Counted from the stretch's first letter, positions 7,574 through 15,865 are shown. The stretch is 46,635 nt of DNA from Opitutaceae bacterium (GCA_005792355.1 SXSC01000303.1:1-46635), one strand, 5' to 3'. Numbers and translations are program-made. The notes: generated from the sequence alone by a model not told the origin.

Positions 7574-8596
7574 TCAGGGGCGCGGGACAAAGGTCAGGGA
7601 GAACACGATCGCCTTTTCAAACTGCAGCGGGCGCCACGTGCGCCCAAAATCCTCCGAGACATGCAGCGCCTCGAGGTACGGCGCCGCGTAAATCCGGCCG
7701 GGCAGGTCGGGATCGATCGCCACGCTCCACACTTCGCGTTTGGGCAGACCCGCCGAGCGATCGATCCACGTCGTCCCGCCGTCCTCCGAAACCTGCACGC
7801 CCACGCCCCACCCGCAGAGCGCGAGCCGACGCGCGTCCGTCGGATCGAAATCGCAATTGTGCAACGTGTGCGCGGTGCCGACGCCCGCGATCCGGCGCCA
7901 CGTGCGCCCGGCGTCGGCGGACCAAAGCGCCCCGTCGCTCGAAGTGACGGCGAAGAAGATCTTCGGATCGTGCGGCGACTGGCGCAAATCGTACGTCGTC
8001 TTGTCGGTCGGCTGCACGAGCCGCCACGTCCGCGCCCCATCCTCGGTGAGAAAAATCCCCTGCTCCGTGCCCGCCAACACCCGGCCCGCCCGAGTGCGGT
8101 CCACGGTGATCGTCTGCGTGTAGGCGCGCCGGATGCCCTCGTTCATTCGTTGCCACGTCAGCCCGCGATCATGCGAGACGCCGACGCCATCGGGCAGACC
8201 GGCGTAGAGATGATCCGGCGCCTGCACGTCGAACGCGACGGCATGTGGCTCCGTCATGTCCGAACCCGTCAACGTGCGCCACGTGCGCCCGCCATCGCGC
8301 GTGCGCAGCACGCCGTCGAGTGCGCCCAGGTAAAGCGTCGAGACTTCCCGCGGATCGTGGGTGAGCGTGAACATCCGGATGTGATGCGGACCGCGATGTT
8401 CGAAATTTTGCCGGTCGGCCGAGTGGTAGAGGCCGCTCTTCGCCGCCCCGCTCCGGCCCATCACGCCGCTCTGCCCGCTGAGATTGGCGCAGACGTAGAG
8501 GTCGTGCTGCGGCAGGGCGGCCAACGCCGCCACCCCTCCGCCTTCCGTCGCGGCCAGCAGCGCGGCTGAAAAAAATAGTCGTCGTCGGGTGATCAT
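7574..8596 (-). CDS. Exported BNR/sortilin-type beta-propeller protein
   Basis: The protein has 340 residues. The N-terminus ITRRRLFFSAALLAA looks like a Tat or Sec leader. At least five repeats of the form S.DGG.TW follow (RTRDGGRTWRTL, SHDRGLTWQRM, TEDGARTWRLV, SADAGRTWRRI, SEDGGTTWIDR, SEDFGRTWRPL). These are Asp-box/BNR motifs of a beta-propeller, as in sialidase-like and sortilin-like proteins and the YCF48 group. Nothing in it identifies a catalytic sialidase site, so it may bind a sugar or protein, or act on glycans. It is the first gene of a pair with the toroid-like protein. Its start lies only 17 bp from the divergent RidA start. Confidence 0.85.
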   Translation of the reverse strand: MITRRRLFFSAALLAATEGGGVAALAALPQHDLYVCANLSGQSGVMGRSGAAKSGLYHSADRQNFEHRGPHHIRMFTLTHDPREVSTLYLGALDGVLRTRDGGRTWRTLTGSDMTEPHAVAFDVQAPDHLYAGLPDGVGVSHDRGLTWQRMNEGIRRAYTQTITVDRTRAGRVLAGTEQGIFLTEDGARTWRLVQPTDKTTYDLRQSPHDPKIFFAVTSSDGALWSADAGRTWRRIAGVGTAHTLHNCDFDPTDARRLALCGWGVGVQVSEDGGTTWIDRSAGLPKREVWSVAIDPDLPGRIYAAPYLEALHVSEDFGRTWRPLQFEKAIVFSLTFVPRP

Positions 8597-8613
8597 AGAT
8601 TCAACGTACGGAC

Positions 8614-9150
8614 ATGATGCTCCACCGCCTCGCCCCTGCCCTCCTCATTGCACTGGTTTCGCTCGCGCCGCTGCGCGCCGCCAACGCCCCGGCCACGCCC
8701 GAGTCCAAACTCGCCGCGCTCGGGCTCACGCTGCCGGTCACCAACCCACCGATCGCCAACTACGTTCCCGCCGTGCGCACGGGCAACCTCGTGTTTCTCT
8801 CCGGTCACATCCCGCGCGATACCGGAGGCAAGGTGATCGCCGGCAAGGTCGGCCGCGACGCCAACGAAAAGGACGCCAACGCCGCCGCGCGCACCACCGC
8901 ACTGGCCCTGCTCGCGACGCTGAAGAAAGAGATCGGCGAACTTTCCAAGGTGAAACGGATCGTCAAGGTGGGCGGCTTCGTGAATGCCGTCGACGATTTC
9001 AAAGCCCAGCCGCAGGTGATGAACGGATGCTCGGATCTGCTCGTCGCCGTTTTCGGCGACCGCGGAAAACACGCGCGAGCCGCCCTCGGCATGGCCTCGC
9101 TCCCGCTCGGCGCCGTCGTCGAAATCGAGATGATCGTGGAGATCGAGTGA
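8614..9150 (+). CDS. Exported RidA (YjgF/YER057c/UK114) family protein
   Basis: The protein has 178 residues. A leader (residues 1-23, ending LRAA) precedes a RidA fold. The signature HARAALGMASLPLGAVVEIEMIVEIE region at the C-terminus contains the Arg that binds the substrate carboxylate in RidA deaminases, followed by the conserved LP..A.VEIE strand. RidA proteins hydrolyse reactive enamines and imines released by PLP enzymes, normally in the cytoplasm; here the leader implies export. The middle LTLPVTNPPIANYVPAVRTGNLVFLSGHIP is typical of the group. A PLP-type aminotransferase gene lies next to it but converges on it. Start could be either of two consecutive ATGs. Confidence 0.9.
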   Translation: MMLHRLAPALLIALVSLAPLRAANAPATPESKLAALGLTLPVTNPPIANYVPAVRTGNLVFLSGHIPRDTGGKVIAGKVGRDANEKDANAAARTTALALLATLKKEIGELSKVKRIVKVGGFVNAVDDFKAQPQVMNGCSDLLVAVFGDRGKHARAALGMASLPLGAVVEIEMIVEIE

Positions 9151-9174
9151 GCGGCCGGGAATAGTGGCTGGCAG

Positions 9175-9246
9175 GTAGGGCCCGACCTCCGGGCGGGCCG
9201 GTTGGTTGCGCATATTCCAACGGCCCGCCCGGAGGTCGGCCCCTAC
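9175..9246. terminator. Long inverted repeat between convergent genes
   Basis: A 31-base left arm (9175-9205, GTAGGGCCCGACCTCC...) and a 30-base right arm (9217-9246) pair almost perfectly around an 11-base loop. The position between the convergent ridA-like and aminotransferase genes suits a two-way terminator, although no T-tract follows. The GTAGGG..CCCTAC ends resemble dispersed repeat hairpins, so it may be a repeat that has taken this role. Confidence 0.6.
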
Positions 9247-9275
9247 CACGGTGCCCCAATTTTCATCGCATCGCT

Positions 9276-10604
9276 TCACGCAGTTTTAAGAATTTTTTCC
9301 ACCCCCGCGATCAACGCATCGCACTCGGCGGGTGAATTGAAGACGTGGGTCGAGACGCGCAGGGCGTTGAGCTTTTCCTCGGTGACCGGCCGGCAGCGGA
9401 TCGCGCGCTCCGCCAGCAGGCGGCTAAAAAGTTGATCCGGTGGCACCCGTGCCGTGCGAAACGTGATCATCGCCGCACACAGCGCGGGGGCGACGGGTGT
9501 GAGAATCTCGACGCCCGGCAGCCGCGCGAGCCCCGCCCGCACCCGCTCCGCCAGCTGGCGGCCCCGCGCCGCGATGCGTTCGCGGCCAATCTGCTCCTGA
9601 AATCGCACGGCCTCGGCCAGCCCGAGGATCGCGGCGGCATTGCGCGTGCCGTATTCGTAGCGCATCGCATCCGCGGCAAGGCGGAACTCACCCGTCGCCT
9701 CGTCGAGGGTGCCCGCGTGCGCACCCGTCAGCGTCGGCGCCACCTCGTCCATGCGCTCGCGTCGCACGAACAGCGCACCCGTCTCGTGCGGGCCGCCGAG
9801 CCACTTGTGACCGCTCGTCGCAAACGAATCGCAGCCGATCGCGTGGAGCGAAAAGGGAATCATCCCCGCCGACTGGGCGCCATCGACATGGAACCAAGCG
9901 CCGCGCTCACGACACAGCCGCGCAATTTCCCGCACCGGCATCAAAATGCCCGTCGGCGCCGTGATGTGCGAGACCTGCACCACCCGCGTGCGGCGCGTGT
10001 GCAGCGCCGCGATGCGCGCGACGTTGCCCGCCGGATCCCGCGGGTCGGGTTCGAAGGTCTTCACGACGATTCCGCGCAGGCGCTGCTGCTGCAGCCACGG
10101 GAACGACCCTCCGGGATGCGCGTGCGACTCGTAGATCACCTCGTCGCCGGCGACGAGCTTCAGGCCGGCGGCGACGATCGCGTTGCCCTCGGTGGCGTTG
10201 CGCACAAACGCGAGTTCGGCGGGCGCGATGCCGAAAAACCGCGCGACTGTCTCGCGCGCCCCGGCGAGCAGCGCATGGCCGTGCTCGGATTTCTCCTGCA
10301 GCTGCCGCGTCATCTCCGCGGTCTTTGCCAGCACCGGCGTGGCCGCTGGTCCGAGGCCGCCGGTGTTGAAATACGTGAGCGCGCGGGACAGCGGATACTG
10401 CGACCGCACCGCGGACCAATACGCCTCCGGCTCGCGGTCATTGAAGACCGGAAGCGTCGGTTCCGGGGCGGCGGGCAGTCGCGTCGCGACAGCGCCGAGG
10501 CCGACCACGCCCATGGTCGCGCGACAAAGAAAGGTGCGACGGTCGAGCCCGGCCGTATTCCTGCGCGCAGCTTCACGCTGCGGAACTTGAACAGATGATA
10601 ACAA
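9276..10604 (-). CDS. Tat-exported class V aminotransferase (cysteine desulfurase/epimerase-like)
   Basis: From a TTG at 10604 the product has 442 residues. A twin-arginine leader DRRTFLCRATMGVVGLGAVA lies near the N-terminus, followed by a fold-type I PLP enzyme. FNTGGLGP, FVRNATEGNA, HVDGAQSAG and the PLP lysine in SGHKWLGGP all match the CefD/SufS-like class V group. Family members act as aminotransferases, epimerases or lyases on amino acids. The only nearby ATG (10514) would cut off the twin arginines, so an upstream start is preferred; the TTG used here overlaps the inverted arm of a repeat (10591-10615) and has no clear ribosome site. The gene follows the PmoA-like gene on the same strand. 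Confidence 0.85.
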   Translation of the reverse strand: MLSSVQVPQREAARRNTAGLDRRTFLCRATMGVVGLGAVATRLPAAPEPTLPVFNDREPEAYWSAVRSQYPLSRALTYFNTGGLGPAATPVLAKTAEMTRQLQEKSEHGHALLAGARETVARFFGIAPAELAFVRNATEGNAIVAAGLKLVAGDEVIYESHAHPGGSFPWLQQQRLRGIVVKTFEPDPRDPAGNVARIAALHTRRTRVVQVSHITAPTGILMPVREIARLCRERGAWFHVDGAQSAGMIPFSLHAIGCDSFATSGHKWLGGPHETGALFVRRERMDEVAPTLTGAHAGTLDEATGEFRLAADAMRYEYGTRNAAAILGLAEAVRFQEQIGRERIAARGRQLAERVRAGLARLPGVEILTPVAPALCAAMITFRTARVPPDQLFSRLLAERAIRCRPVTEEKLNALRVSTHVFNSPAECDALIAGVEKILKTA

Positions 10605-10710
10605 AGAGAACGAAGTATCGCGCGACTCCCTCCGGACTGGAGGCTCCTCGCTCCGCACTCCAGGCTCCGCGACGAAAGCCGCTCGCATTGTTTCCTTCGT
10701 TGCCTGCTGT
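10591..10710 (-). repeat. Dispersed repeat with imperfect 25-bp inverted ends (copy 2)
   Basis: The arms at 10591-10615 and 10686-10710 are imperfect inverted copies, and match the arms of the element at 3314-3397 in opposite orientation. The flank GGATTGG beyond 10710 also matches. The centre (GGACTGGAGGCTCCTCGC...) differs from copy 1 and is itself partly palindromic. It sits across the inferred 5' end of the aminotransferase gene. Confidence 0.65.
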
Positions 10711-10795
10711 GCCATGGATTGGAACTCAAGTTTGCCTTGCCCACCGCCGACAGGTTGCGGCTCCCGTGCCGCGCTGCGAGATGGGCGGGCCAGAC

Positions 10796-11650
10796 TCATG
10801 GGCTCGAAAAGGTAAGCAGGTGATCGAGCCGGAGGGTGGCGCCGGCAGTCAGCGGCTGCGGATGGTCCCGATGAAAGGCAAACGCGGCGAGCGGGTTCTT
10901 CTCCCGCACAAACCACGGCAGCGGGCCGGCGGGATTCTCGAAGCGGATCCGCGTCCGCCGCAACGAGCCGTCGTGCTGGCACGCCCACTCCATCCAGCGG
11001 GCCGGCGTGCCATGTACCGCCGCTTCGCCGCTCAGTCCACCCTCGGCGCTGATGCCAACGGTCGCATCCCCATGCTCGTCGAGCAGGTCCCGGGCACCGC
11101 GGAACTGCAGACCCGTGTAGTGCGAACCGGCCAGCCCGCCGAGCGCGTGGTAATTCCCCAGCGCCAGGTCGTGGCCGGAGACGTTGAGCAACCCGCTCGT
11201 CCAGCGCAGCGACCAACCACCCGGCACCAGCGTGGTCTCAAGCACGCGTCGCTCGTGCAGCAGTTCCCGGCCGGACTTCGGCTCGCACCAATCGAGTGTT
11301 TCCTCGAGTCGCGCGGGCTCCAGCGCGAGCCAGTTCCGATGGACCTGCGCGCCATGATCGTCCCGCCATTGATAACCATCGGCGGCCCGATTGGAGGGGC
11401 CTCCCCAGAAGTTCACGCCGGCGACACTGGTGAGCGTCAAACTAAGCCCGTGATGCCACGAGTGATCGTTCGGGCGAAAATTCGTGAGCACATCTCCGGA
11501 GAGCGAGCAGACCGGATGCGCATACGGGCGCGGCGCCTCGTTCGCCGGGGTCTGCGGCGCGTAGACGTAACGCCACAGCAGTTTGCCGTCGCCGGTGGCG
11601 ATCTCAACGAAGCGGTGCGCCTCATGGCGCAGCTGCAGGGTGGAGTTCAT
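10796..11650 (-). CDS. PmoA-like (DUF6807) family protein
   Basis: The protein has 284 residues and no leader. The stretches RPYAHPVCSLSGDVLTNFRPNDHSWHHGL (about 41-68) and VNFWGG are characteristic of the DUF6807 family, often labelled 'methane oxygenase PmoA' although unrelated in evidence to membrane methane monooxygenase. Such genes occur beside sugar-acid and glycoside catabolic genes in Verrucomicrobiota, Planctomycetota and Bacteroidota. The exact reaction is unknown to me. The start ATG overlaps the stop of the rhamnosidase gene as ATGA (11647-11650), so translation is probably coupled. Cytoplasmic location and a role in handling a released sugar product are inference. Confidence 0.85.
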   Translation of the reverse strand: MNSTLQLRHEAHRFVEIATGDGKLLWRYVYAPQTPANEAPRPYAHPVCSLSGDVLTNFRPNDHSWHHGLSLTLTSVAGVNFWGGPSNRAADGYQWRDDHGAQVHRNWLALEPARLEETLDWCEPKSGRELLHERRVLETTLVPGGWSLRWTSGLLNVSGHDLALGNYHALGGLAGSHYTGLQFRGARDLLDEHGDATVGISAEGGLSGEAAVHGTPARWMEWACQHDGSLRRTRIRFENPAGPLPWFVREKNPLAAFAFHRDHPQPLTAGATLRLDHLLTFSSP

Positions 11651-14067
11651 CGGAGCGAGGATTTGACCGAGAATTTTCCTCCGGAGAATTCGTGGCGTTC
11701 GCCGTTGGGCATGCGGACATGAACGGGTGTCGCCGCCGGCGCGTCAACCTCGAGGGTGAAACGTTTGCCCTGCACCCGCCACCCGACGGTCACCTGGCCA
11801 CGCGGCGTGCACACCGTGCCGCGCGCCTTGGCCAGACCGCAGCGGTGGGGCGCGATGTCGATGGTGGCGAAGCCCGGCGAGCGCGGCGTGACGCCCAGCA
11901 CGCGGGTGAGAAACTCCACCGCCGGATGCGCGCTCCACGCGTGGCAGAGCGAACGCCAGTAGCTGTTTTCCTCGATGAAGGTCGAGAGTCCGCCCTCGAC
12001 CATCTCGTGCCACGGCCCGAGAAATTCCGGCATCCGGTCGTAGGCCCCGGCCAGGGCGAGCGCGCGAAACCCCGCGTGCCACCAGAAGAACGATCCCGGC
12101 GCGAGTTTCGGATCCGACGGAAACCGCGTGAGCATCCGCGCCCGCTCGCGCGCACTCGCCGCCCCGCACACGATGGCCCAGGCGTTGCCATACTGGCTGA
12201 TCTCCGGCCCATCCGGGCGGTCGAGGTAAAGCCCCTCGCTCTCCGACCAGAAGCGCGCGTGCAGCGCCCGCCGGAGGGCATCCCCCGCGATGGTCAGCGC
12301 ATCCGCCTCCGCCGTCCGCCCCAGCAGGCGGCACAGATCCGCGACTTCATCGACCGCGAGGATGTACTGCGCGGAGATGATGCACGTCGGCCCGGAGTCG
12401 GCGCCGGGCACGACCCCCCGCGGCCACCACGGGCACCAGTCCGTGATATTCCAATACGGCAGTTTTTCGGGCAATCCGTCGGCCCCGGCGTGGCGCTCAA
12501 ACCAGGCGAGCACCCCGCGCATCCCGGGCAGCAGCGCTCCCGCCGTTTCCAGGTCGCCGGAACAGTAGGTGTAGTCGCGCACGTTCGTAATCCAGTGTAG
12601 CGACCAGGAGGGGATGATCTGCACCAGCCGTGACGGAAAACGGCTTTGCGTGAGGCCGTCGGAGAGCCGCGACCAGTCAAAGTGGAACAGGGCCTGCCGG
12701 GTGAGCCGGTAGTCGCCCGCGGTCAGCATCCCGATTTTCGCGGTGATCATCGTGTCGCCGGCATACTGCATCTGCTCGTAATACGGGCAGTCCTCAAACG
12801 TCTCGTGCGAACACAGCCGCATCGTCCGCAACGCCACCTCCCAGATGCGGTTCAGCCGCGGGTCGGAACACGCGAATTCACCGTCCATGCGATACGGATA
12901 CGCCGTGTAGCGGTGCCCCGCGCGGTGGATCCGCAGCGGCGCGGCACCGGTGGTGACCCGCAGGCTCACATAGCGAAACGCCCGCCAGTGCAGCGGCTCG
13001 AAGCTCTCTGTCCGCGCCGCTCCCCCGTCTCCCGCGGGCTCCCAGAGGTCGCACCAGCCGGTGACCTTCCCACGCCGATCGAAGGTCCAGCCCGTGCTTT
13101 CGTCGGCGAAATGCGAGGCCAGATTGGCGAGCGACTGCTGCCGACCGAGCAGTTTCGCGCCCGGCGTACCCCAGGGAAGCCGCAACGCCTCGGCATAGGT
13201 GAGCCGGATGACACTGCCCGCGCCGTCGGAGGTTGCCACGTGCGGATAGGCCGTCGTGAGCACGCCAACATCGACGATGATTTCCACCGTCGCGTGCGGG
13301 GGGATCTCCACCCGTCCGGCACCGCGCAGCAAAGCCTGCCAGTCATCCGGCGCCTCGCCGCCGCCCGGCAAGAAACCGTCGGCAAACGGCGCGACCCCCT
13401 CCTCCGCCAGCAGCGGAATCATCCGCGGCAACAAACCGTAGGGGCTGGTGGGATCGCGGCGGTTTTCGAGACGTTCGGCCCGATAAAGAATCGTCGCCGG
13501 CGCCCACGCGCGGTCGTCGAAGTCAGCTTCGGCCCACGCCGGCGGAAGCAGTCGCGAGACCCGATGTTCAAAATATCCCTGGTAGCCCTCAAAGGTCGTG
13601 CCCTCGTTCTGAAAGCGATGCGCGGTGTCGACCGCGACCTTCCATTGCGTGTCGGTGCTCAACTCGCCGCCATCCAGCACGAGGCCGCCCGCGTAGGTCA
13701 TCACCGCACAGGGCGCGCCGAGCTGGGCCGGTCGATGGGCCACCCGCGACATGTCGAGCACGAGCGCCGCGAGGACATTGCGCCCGCGCCGCAGGTGGGC
13801 CGTGAGATCGAAGGTCTCATAGAAATGGTGATTCACATCCCCCTTCGCCGGCCCGCGCCCGAGCAACACCCCGTTGCAATAGAAAAGATAGCGGCTGTCG
13901 GCGGAGACATGCACCACGCGCGGCGTGGCAGAATCCGCCACCTCAAACGTGCGCCGAAAGAGCCGCACCTGATAGTGCGACGGCGACGACGCGCCCGGCG
14001 GCGGGACGGCGTGCGTCGCCTCCGCCGACCAGATCCACGAGGCGGTTTGGATGAAGGGTGAGGACAT
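11647..14067 (-). CDS. Alpha-L-rhamnosidase-like protein (GH78 type)
   Basis: The protein has 806 residues without a clear leader. The N-terminal part (about 10-200) resembles the beta-sandwich carbohydrate-binding domains of GH78 (RLFRRTFEV, SADSRYLFYCNGVLLGRGP). A central (alpha/alpha)6 barrel follows. The GH78 catalytic region is recognisable around residues 424-436 as ETFEDCPYYEQMQYAGD, corresponding to the family's CPxRxExxxxxGD pattern, with the acidic D probably serving as general acid. The C-terminus (about 700-806) forms the closing beta domain. Such enzymes remove terminal rhamnose from glycans, glycosides or pectin. It begins the operon that continues with the PmoA-like gene, with the three-copy motif upstream in 14094-14500. 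Confidence 0.85.
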   Translation of the reverse strand: MSSPFIQTASWIWSAEATHAVPPPGASSPSHYQVRLFRRTFEVADSATPRVVHVSADSRYLFYCNGVLLGRGPAKGDVNHHFYETFDLTAHLRRGRNVLAALVLDMSRVAHRPAQLGAPCAVMTYAGGLVLDGGELSTDTQWKVAVDTAHRFQNEGTTFEGYQGYFEHRVSRLLPPAWAEADFDDRAWAPATILYRAERLENRRDPTSPYGLLPRMIPLLAEEGVAPFADGFLPGGGEAPDDWQALLRGAGRVEIPPHATVEIIVDVGVLTTAYPHVATSDGAGSVIRLTYAEALRLPWGTPGAKLLGRQQSLANLASHFADESTGWTFDRRGKVTGWCDLWEPAGDGGAARTESFEPLHWRAFRYVSLRVTTGAAPLRIHRAGHRYTAYPYRMDGEFACSDPRLNRIWEVALRTMRLCSHETFEDCPYYEQMQYAGDTMITAKIGMLTAGDYRLTRQALFHFDWSRLSDGLTQSRFPSRLVQIIPSWSLHWITNVRDYTYCSGDLETAGALLPGMRGVLAWFERHAGADGLPEKLPYWNITDWCPWWPRGVVPGADSGPTCIISAQYILAVDEVADLCRLLGRTAEADALTIAGDALRRALHARFWSESEGLYLDRPDGPEISQYGNAWAIVCGAASARERARMLTRFPSDPKLAPGSFFWWHAGFRALALAGAYDRMPEFLGPWHEMVEGGLSTFIEENSYWRSLCHAWSAHPAVEFLTRVLGVTPRSPGFATIDIAPHRCGLAKARGTVCTPRGQVTVGWRVQGKRFTLEVDAPAATPVHVRMPNGERHEFSGGKFSVKSSLR

Positions 14068-14093
14068 TCGGCGGAGATTAAGACACTGTCAGT

Positions 14094-14112
14094 CTTTGCA
14101 TAAGTTCGTGCG
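14094..14112 (+). promoter_or_regulatory. Putative operator copy 1
   Basis: CTTTGCATAAGTTCGTGCG. It matches copy 3 at 15 of 19 and copy 2 at 13 of 19 positions, with most differences being transitions. The shared core is TTGCRTRRGTTCRT. It lies 27 bp upstream of the rhamnosidase start, in a position suited to repression or activation of that operon. Confidence 0.45.
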
Positions 14113-14177
14113 CCATTTCGAGGGACGCTCAACCAAATAATCCCTGACGAATTCCGTTTTTGCTCTTGTGCAAGACG

Positions 14178-14196
14178 GATATGAACTCACGCAAAG
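14178..14196 (-). promoter_or_regulatory. Putative operator copy 2
   Basis: On the minus strand the sequence is CTTTGCGTGAGTTCATATC, sharing the TTGCRTRRGTTCRT core. It is 84 bp from copy 1 and in the opposite orientation. Confidence 0.45.
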
Positions 14197-14481
14197 ATCG
14201 ATGACACCGGTTCCCCGGGAAGACTCGAAAACATCAACGGATATTCAGGTGGGAAGGTTTTGCTGGTAGGAATATTTTTCGGAGAACCACCAATGCTTTC
14301 TCCGCTGGGCTGGTCGTGCGGCTTCATCCGGGGCGCAGTGCGCCGGGGCAAACGGAACGCGCCACCACGGGAAAAAATTGGAATCTTTTTTCGTGGTTTG
14401 GAAAATCTTCATGCCAAAAAAATCTTCCTACCTTTAATCCGGCGATTCTTGGTCGGGCAACAAGTGGACGGTTCAGCGAGG

Positions 14482-14500
14482 CGCATGAACCTACGCAAGG
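14482..14500 (-). promoter_or_regulatory. Putative operator copy 3
   Basis: On the minus strand the sequence is CCTTGCGTAGGTTCATGCG. It lies 229 bp before the isomerase start and about 300 bp from copy 2, which would allow looping between sites. Confidence 0.45.
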
Positions 14501-14728
14501 ATTGATAATCTGAACATTTCGCACCGCGGCAACCGAACCGAAGGATTTCGAAGATCGTGAAATCGGACATCCAAGATCCGCCGACCGCGGACAAAGTCTG
14601 GGAATTTCCAAGCCCGTGACTCGCGCCGGCTCCGCCAGCAGCACGGTCCGTTCGACAAGCGGATCGCTGGAAAAAGCTCGCGGGCTCATGAAATTCAACC
14701 TCCGTTTTCAGGTATTTTCAGACGCCCC

Positions 14729-15583
14729 ATGAAGCACTCCCCTCCTTCCCCCCGCCTGGTCATGTGCGCCACCACGTGGTCGATGATCGGGTATCCCACC
14801 CCGCGCCGCGAATGGACGCCCGCCCGAAAGCTCGCCGCCATCAAGGACGCCGGTTTCGACGGCGTGTGCGCGTTCATCACCCCGGAGTTGAAGACTGAAG
14901 CCGACCGCCTGGGCTTGGTCCTGATGAGCGGCTTCGACGCCCAGAGCGTGGCGGACGCCCTGCCCCGCCTTCGGGCGCAGCGGGATCTCGGAGTGCGTTT
15001 TATCAACCTTCAGCTGCTCAACCACGACACCCCGCCGGCGCAGGCCGCCCGGGTCGCCGTGAAACTCATCCGGGAATCGCGCGCCCTCGGGCTCAGCGTG
15101 CATCTCGAAACCCACCGCGACACCGCGACCGAGACGCCGGAGAAGTTCGATGAGATCGCGCGCCGCTACCGTCGCGCGACGGGCGAATTGATGCCGGTCA
15201 CCTGGGACCATTCCCACTTTGCGGTCTCGAAGCACATGCTGCCCCCCGACTATTCGAAGCGCCTCCTGGTCTGGCCGAAATTGATCCAGGCGTCGCAGAT
15301 GTTTCACTTGCGGCCTTTCAACAGCCAGCACTGCCAGGTGCCGGTCACGAACGGCCGCGGAGCCCTCACGCCGGAATTCCGCGACTACCTGGTGTTCGTC
15401 GAAGACCTTTTTGCCTGTTGGCTGGCCGGTCCGCGACCGGGCGGCGAACTCTGGGTCTGCCCTGAACTCGGCATGAGCCATGGCTACCATGTGAGCACCG
15501 ACCCGCACGCGTGGCCCGATGCCGTGCGCGCGCGGAAGGAACTGCTCGGCGCCTGGCAACGGGCGCTGGTCCGCAAAAAGTGA
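14729..15583 (+). CDS. Xylose-isomerase-like TIM-barrel protein
   Basis: The protein has 284 residues and belongs to the AP-endonuclease-2/xylose isomerase-like TIM-barrel group. Visible features are the strand RLVMCATTWSMIGY, the repeating helix-strand units DAGFDGVCAFI and DLGVRFINLQLLNHD, and the metal-site type residues in HLETHRDT (about 128-135), TWDHSHF (about 170-176) and the late PELGMSHGY. These enzymes isomerise or epimerise sugars or inositols. No leader is present, so it is cytoplasmic. It stands between the rhamnosidase control region and the LacI gene, which suggests a role in processing the sugar brought in by this locus. The substrate is not deducible. Confidence 0.8.
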   Translation: MKHSPPSPRLVMCATTWSMIGYPTPRREWTPARKLAAIKDAGFDGVCAFITPELKTEADRLGLVLMSGFDAQSVADALPRLRAQRDLGVRFINLQLLNHDTPPAQAARVAVKLIRESRALGLSVHLETHRDTATETPEKFDEIARRYRRATGELMPVTWDHSHFAVSKHMLPPDYSKRLLVWPKLIQASQMFHLRPFNSQHCQVPVTNGRGALTPEFRDYLVFVEDLFACWLAGPRPGGELWVCPELGMSHGYHVSTDPHAWPDAVRARKELLGAWQRALVRKK

Positions 15584-15620
15584 ATTCCGAGAGATCGCCC
15601 TACCCTGCAAATCCTCTGGT

Positions 15621-15645
15621 TCACGCGAAGGCGCGAAGACGCGAA
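15621..15645. repeat. GCGAAG triplet-type dispersed repeat
   Basis: TCACGCGAAGGCGCGAAGAC followed by GCGAA: a run of GCGAAG/GCGAAGAC units. I know similar GCGAAGGCGCGAAGACGCG strings as common intergenic sequences in Verrucomicrobiota and Planctomycetota genomes. Only one copy was noticed here. Confidence 0.4.
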
Positions 15646-15716
15646 ATTGTGATGGTTGTCATCTCGGATATTTCGGACCGCGTCCCGAGACCGCAACCAA
15701 AGGGACAAGGCAGCTC

Positions 15717-15792
15717 TTGACCACGGATATCACGGATGAACACGGATGAAGTGGGACTTTATCCGGGATTGATCCGTGTAATCCGTGGTCAA
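15717..15792. repeat. ACCACGGAT inverted repeat
   Basis: The left arm at 15717-15737 (TTGACCACGGATATCACGGA) and right arm at 15772-15792 are inverted copies with 19 of 21 matches. Strings of the type ACCACGGATTACACGGAT are familiar intergenic repeats in this part of the bacterial tree. No coding sequence is present. Confidence 0.6.
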
Positions 15793-15865
15793 TCTGTCTA
15801 CCCTGGAGCCATCGAAAAAATCGTCGCGCCCACCCCGCGTGGTACGCGCTGCGAAACCGAAATCA

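Larger units (their letters stand above)
14068..14728. other. 661-bp intergenic region between divergent genes
   Basis: No credible gene is seen here; short open frames lack recognisable products. The region holds the divergent control sequences for the rhamnosidase operon (minus) and the isomerase (plus). It contains three copies of a 19-bp motif, listed separately, plus the palindrome CTTGTGCAAG at 14165-14174. The AT content is higher than in the neighbouring genes, especially at 14360-14440. Confidence 0.6.

Noticed and set aside
14260..14698. Small open frames in the rhamnosidase upstream gap
   Set aside because: They lack ribosome sites, show no recognisable product and cross the putative operator motif.
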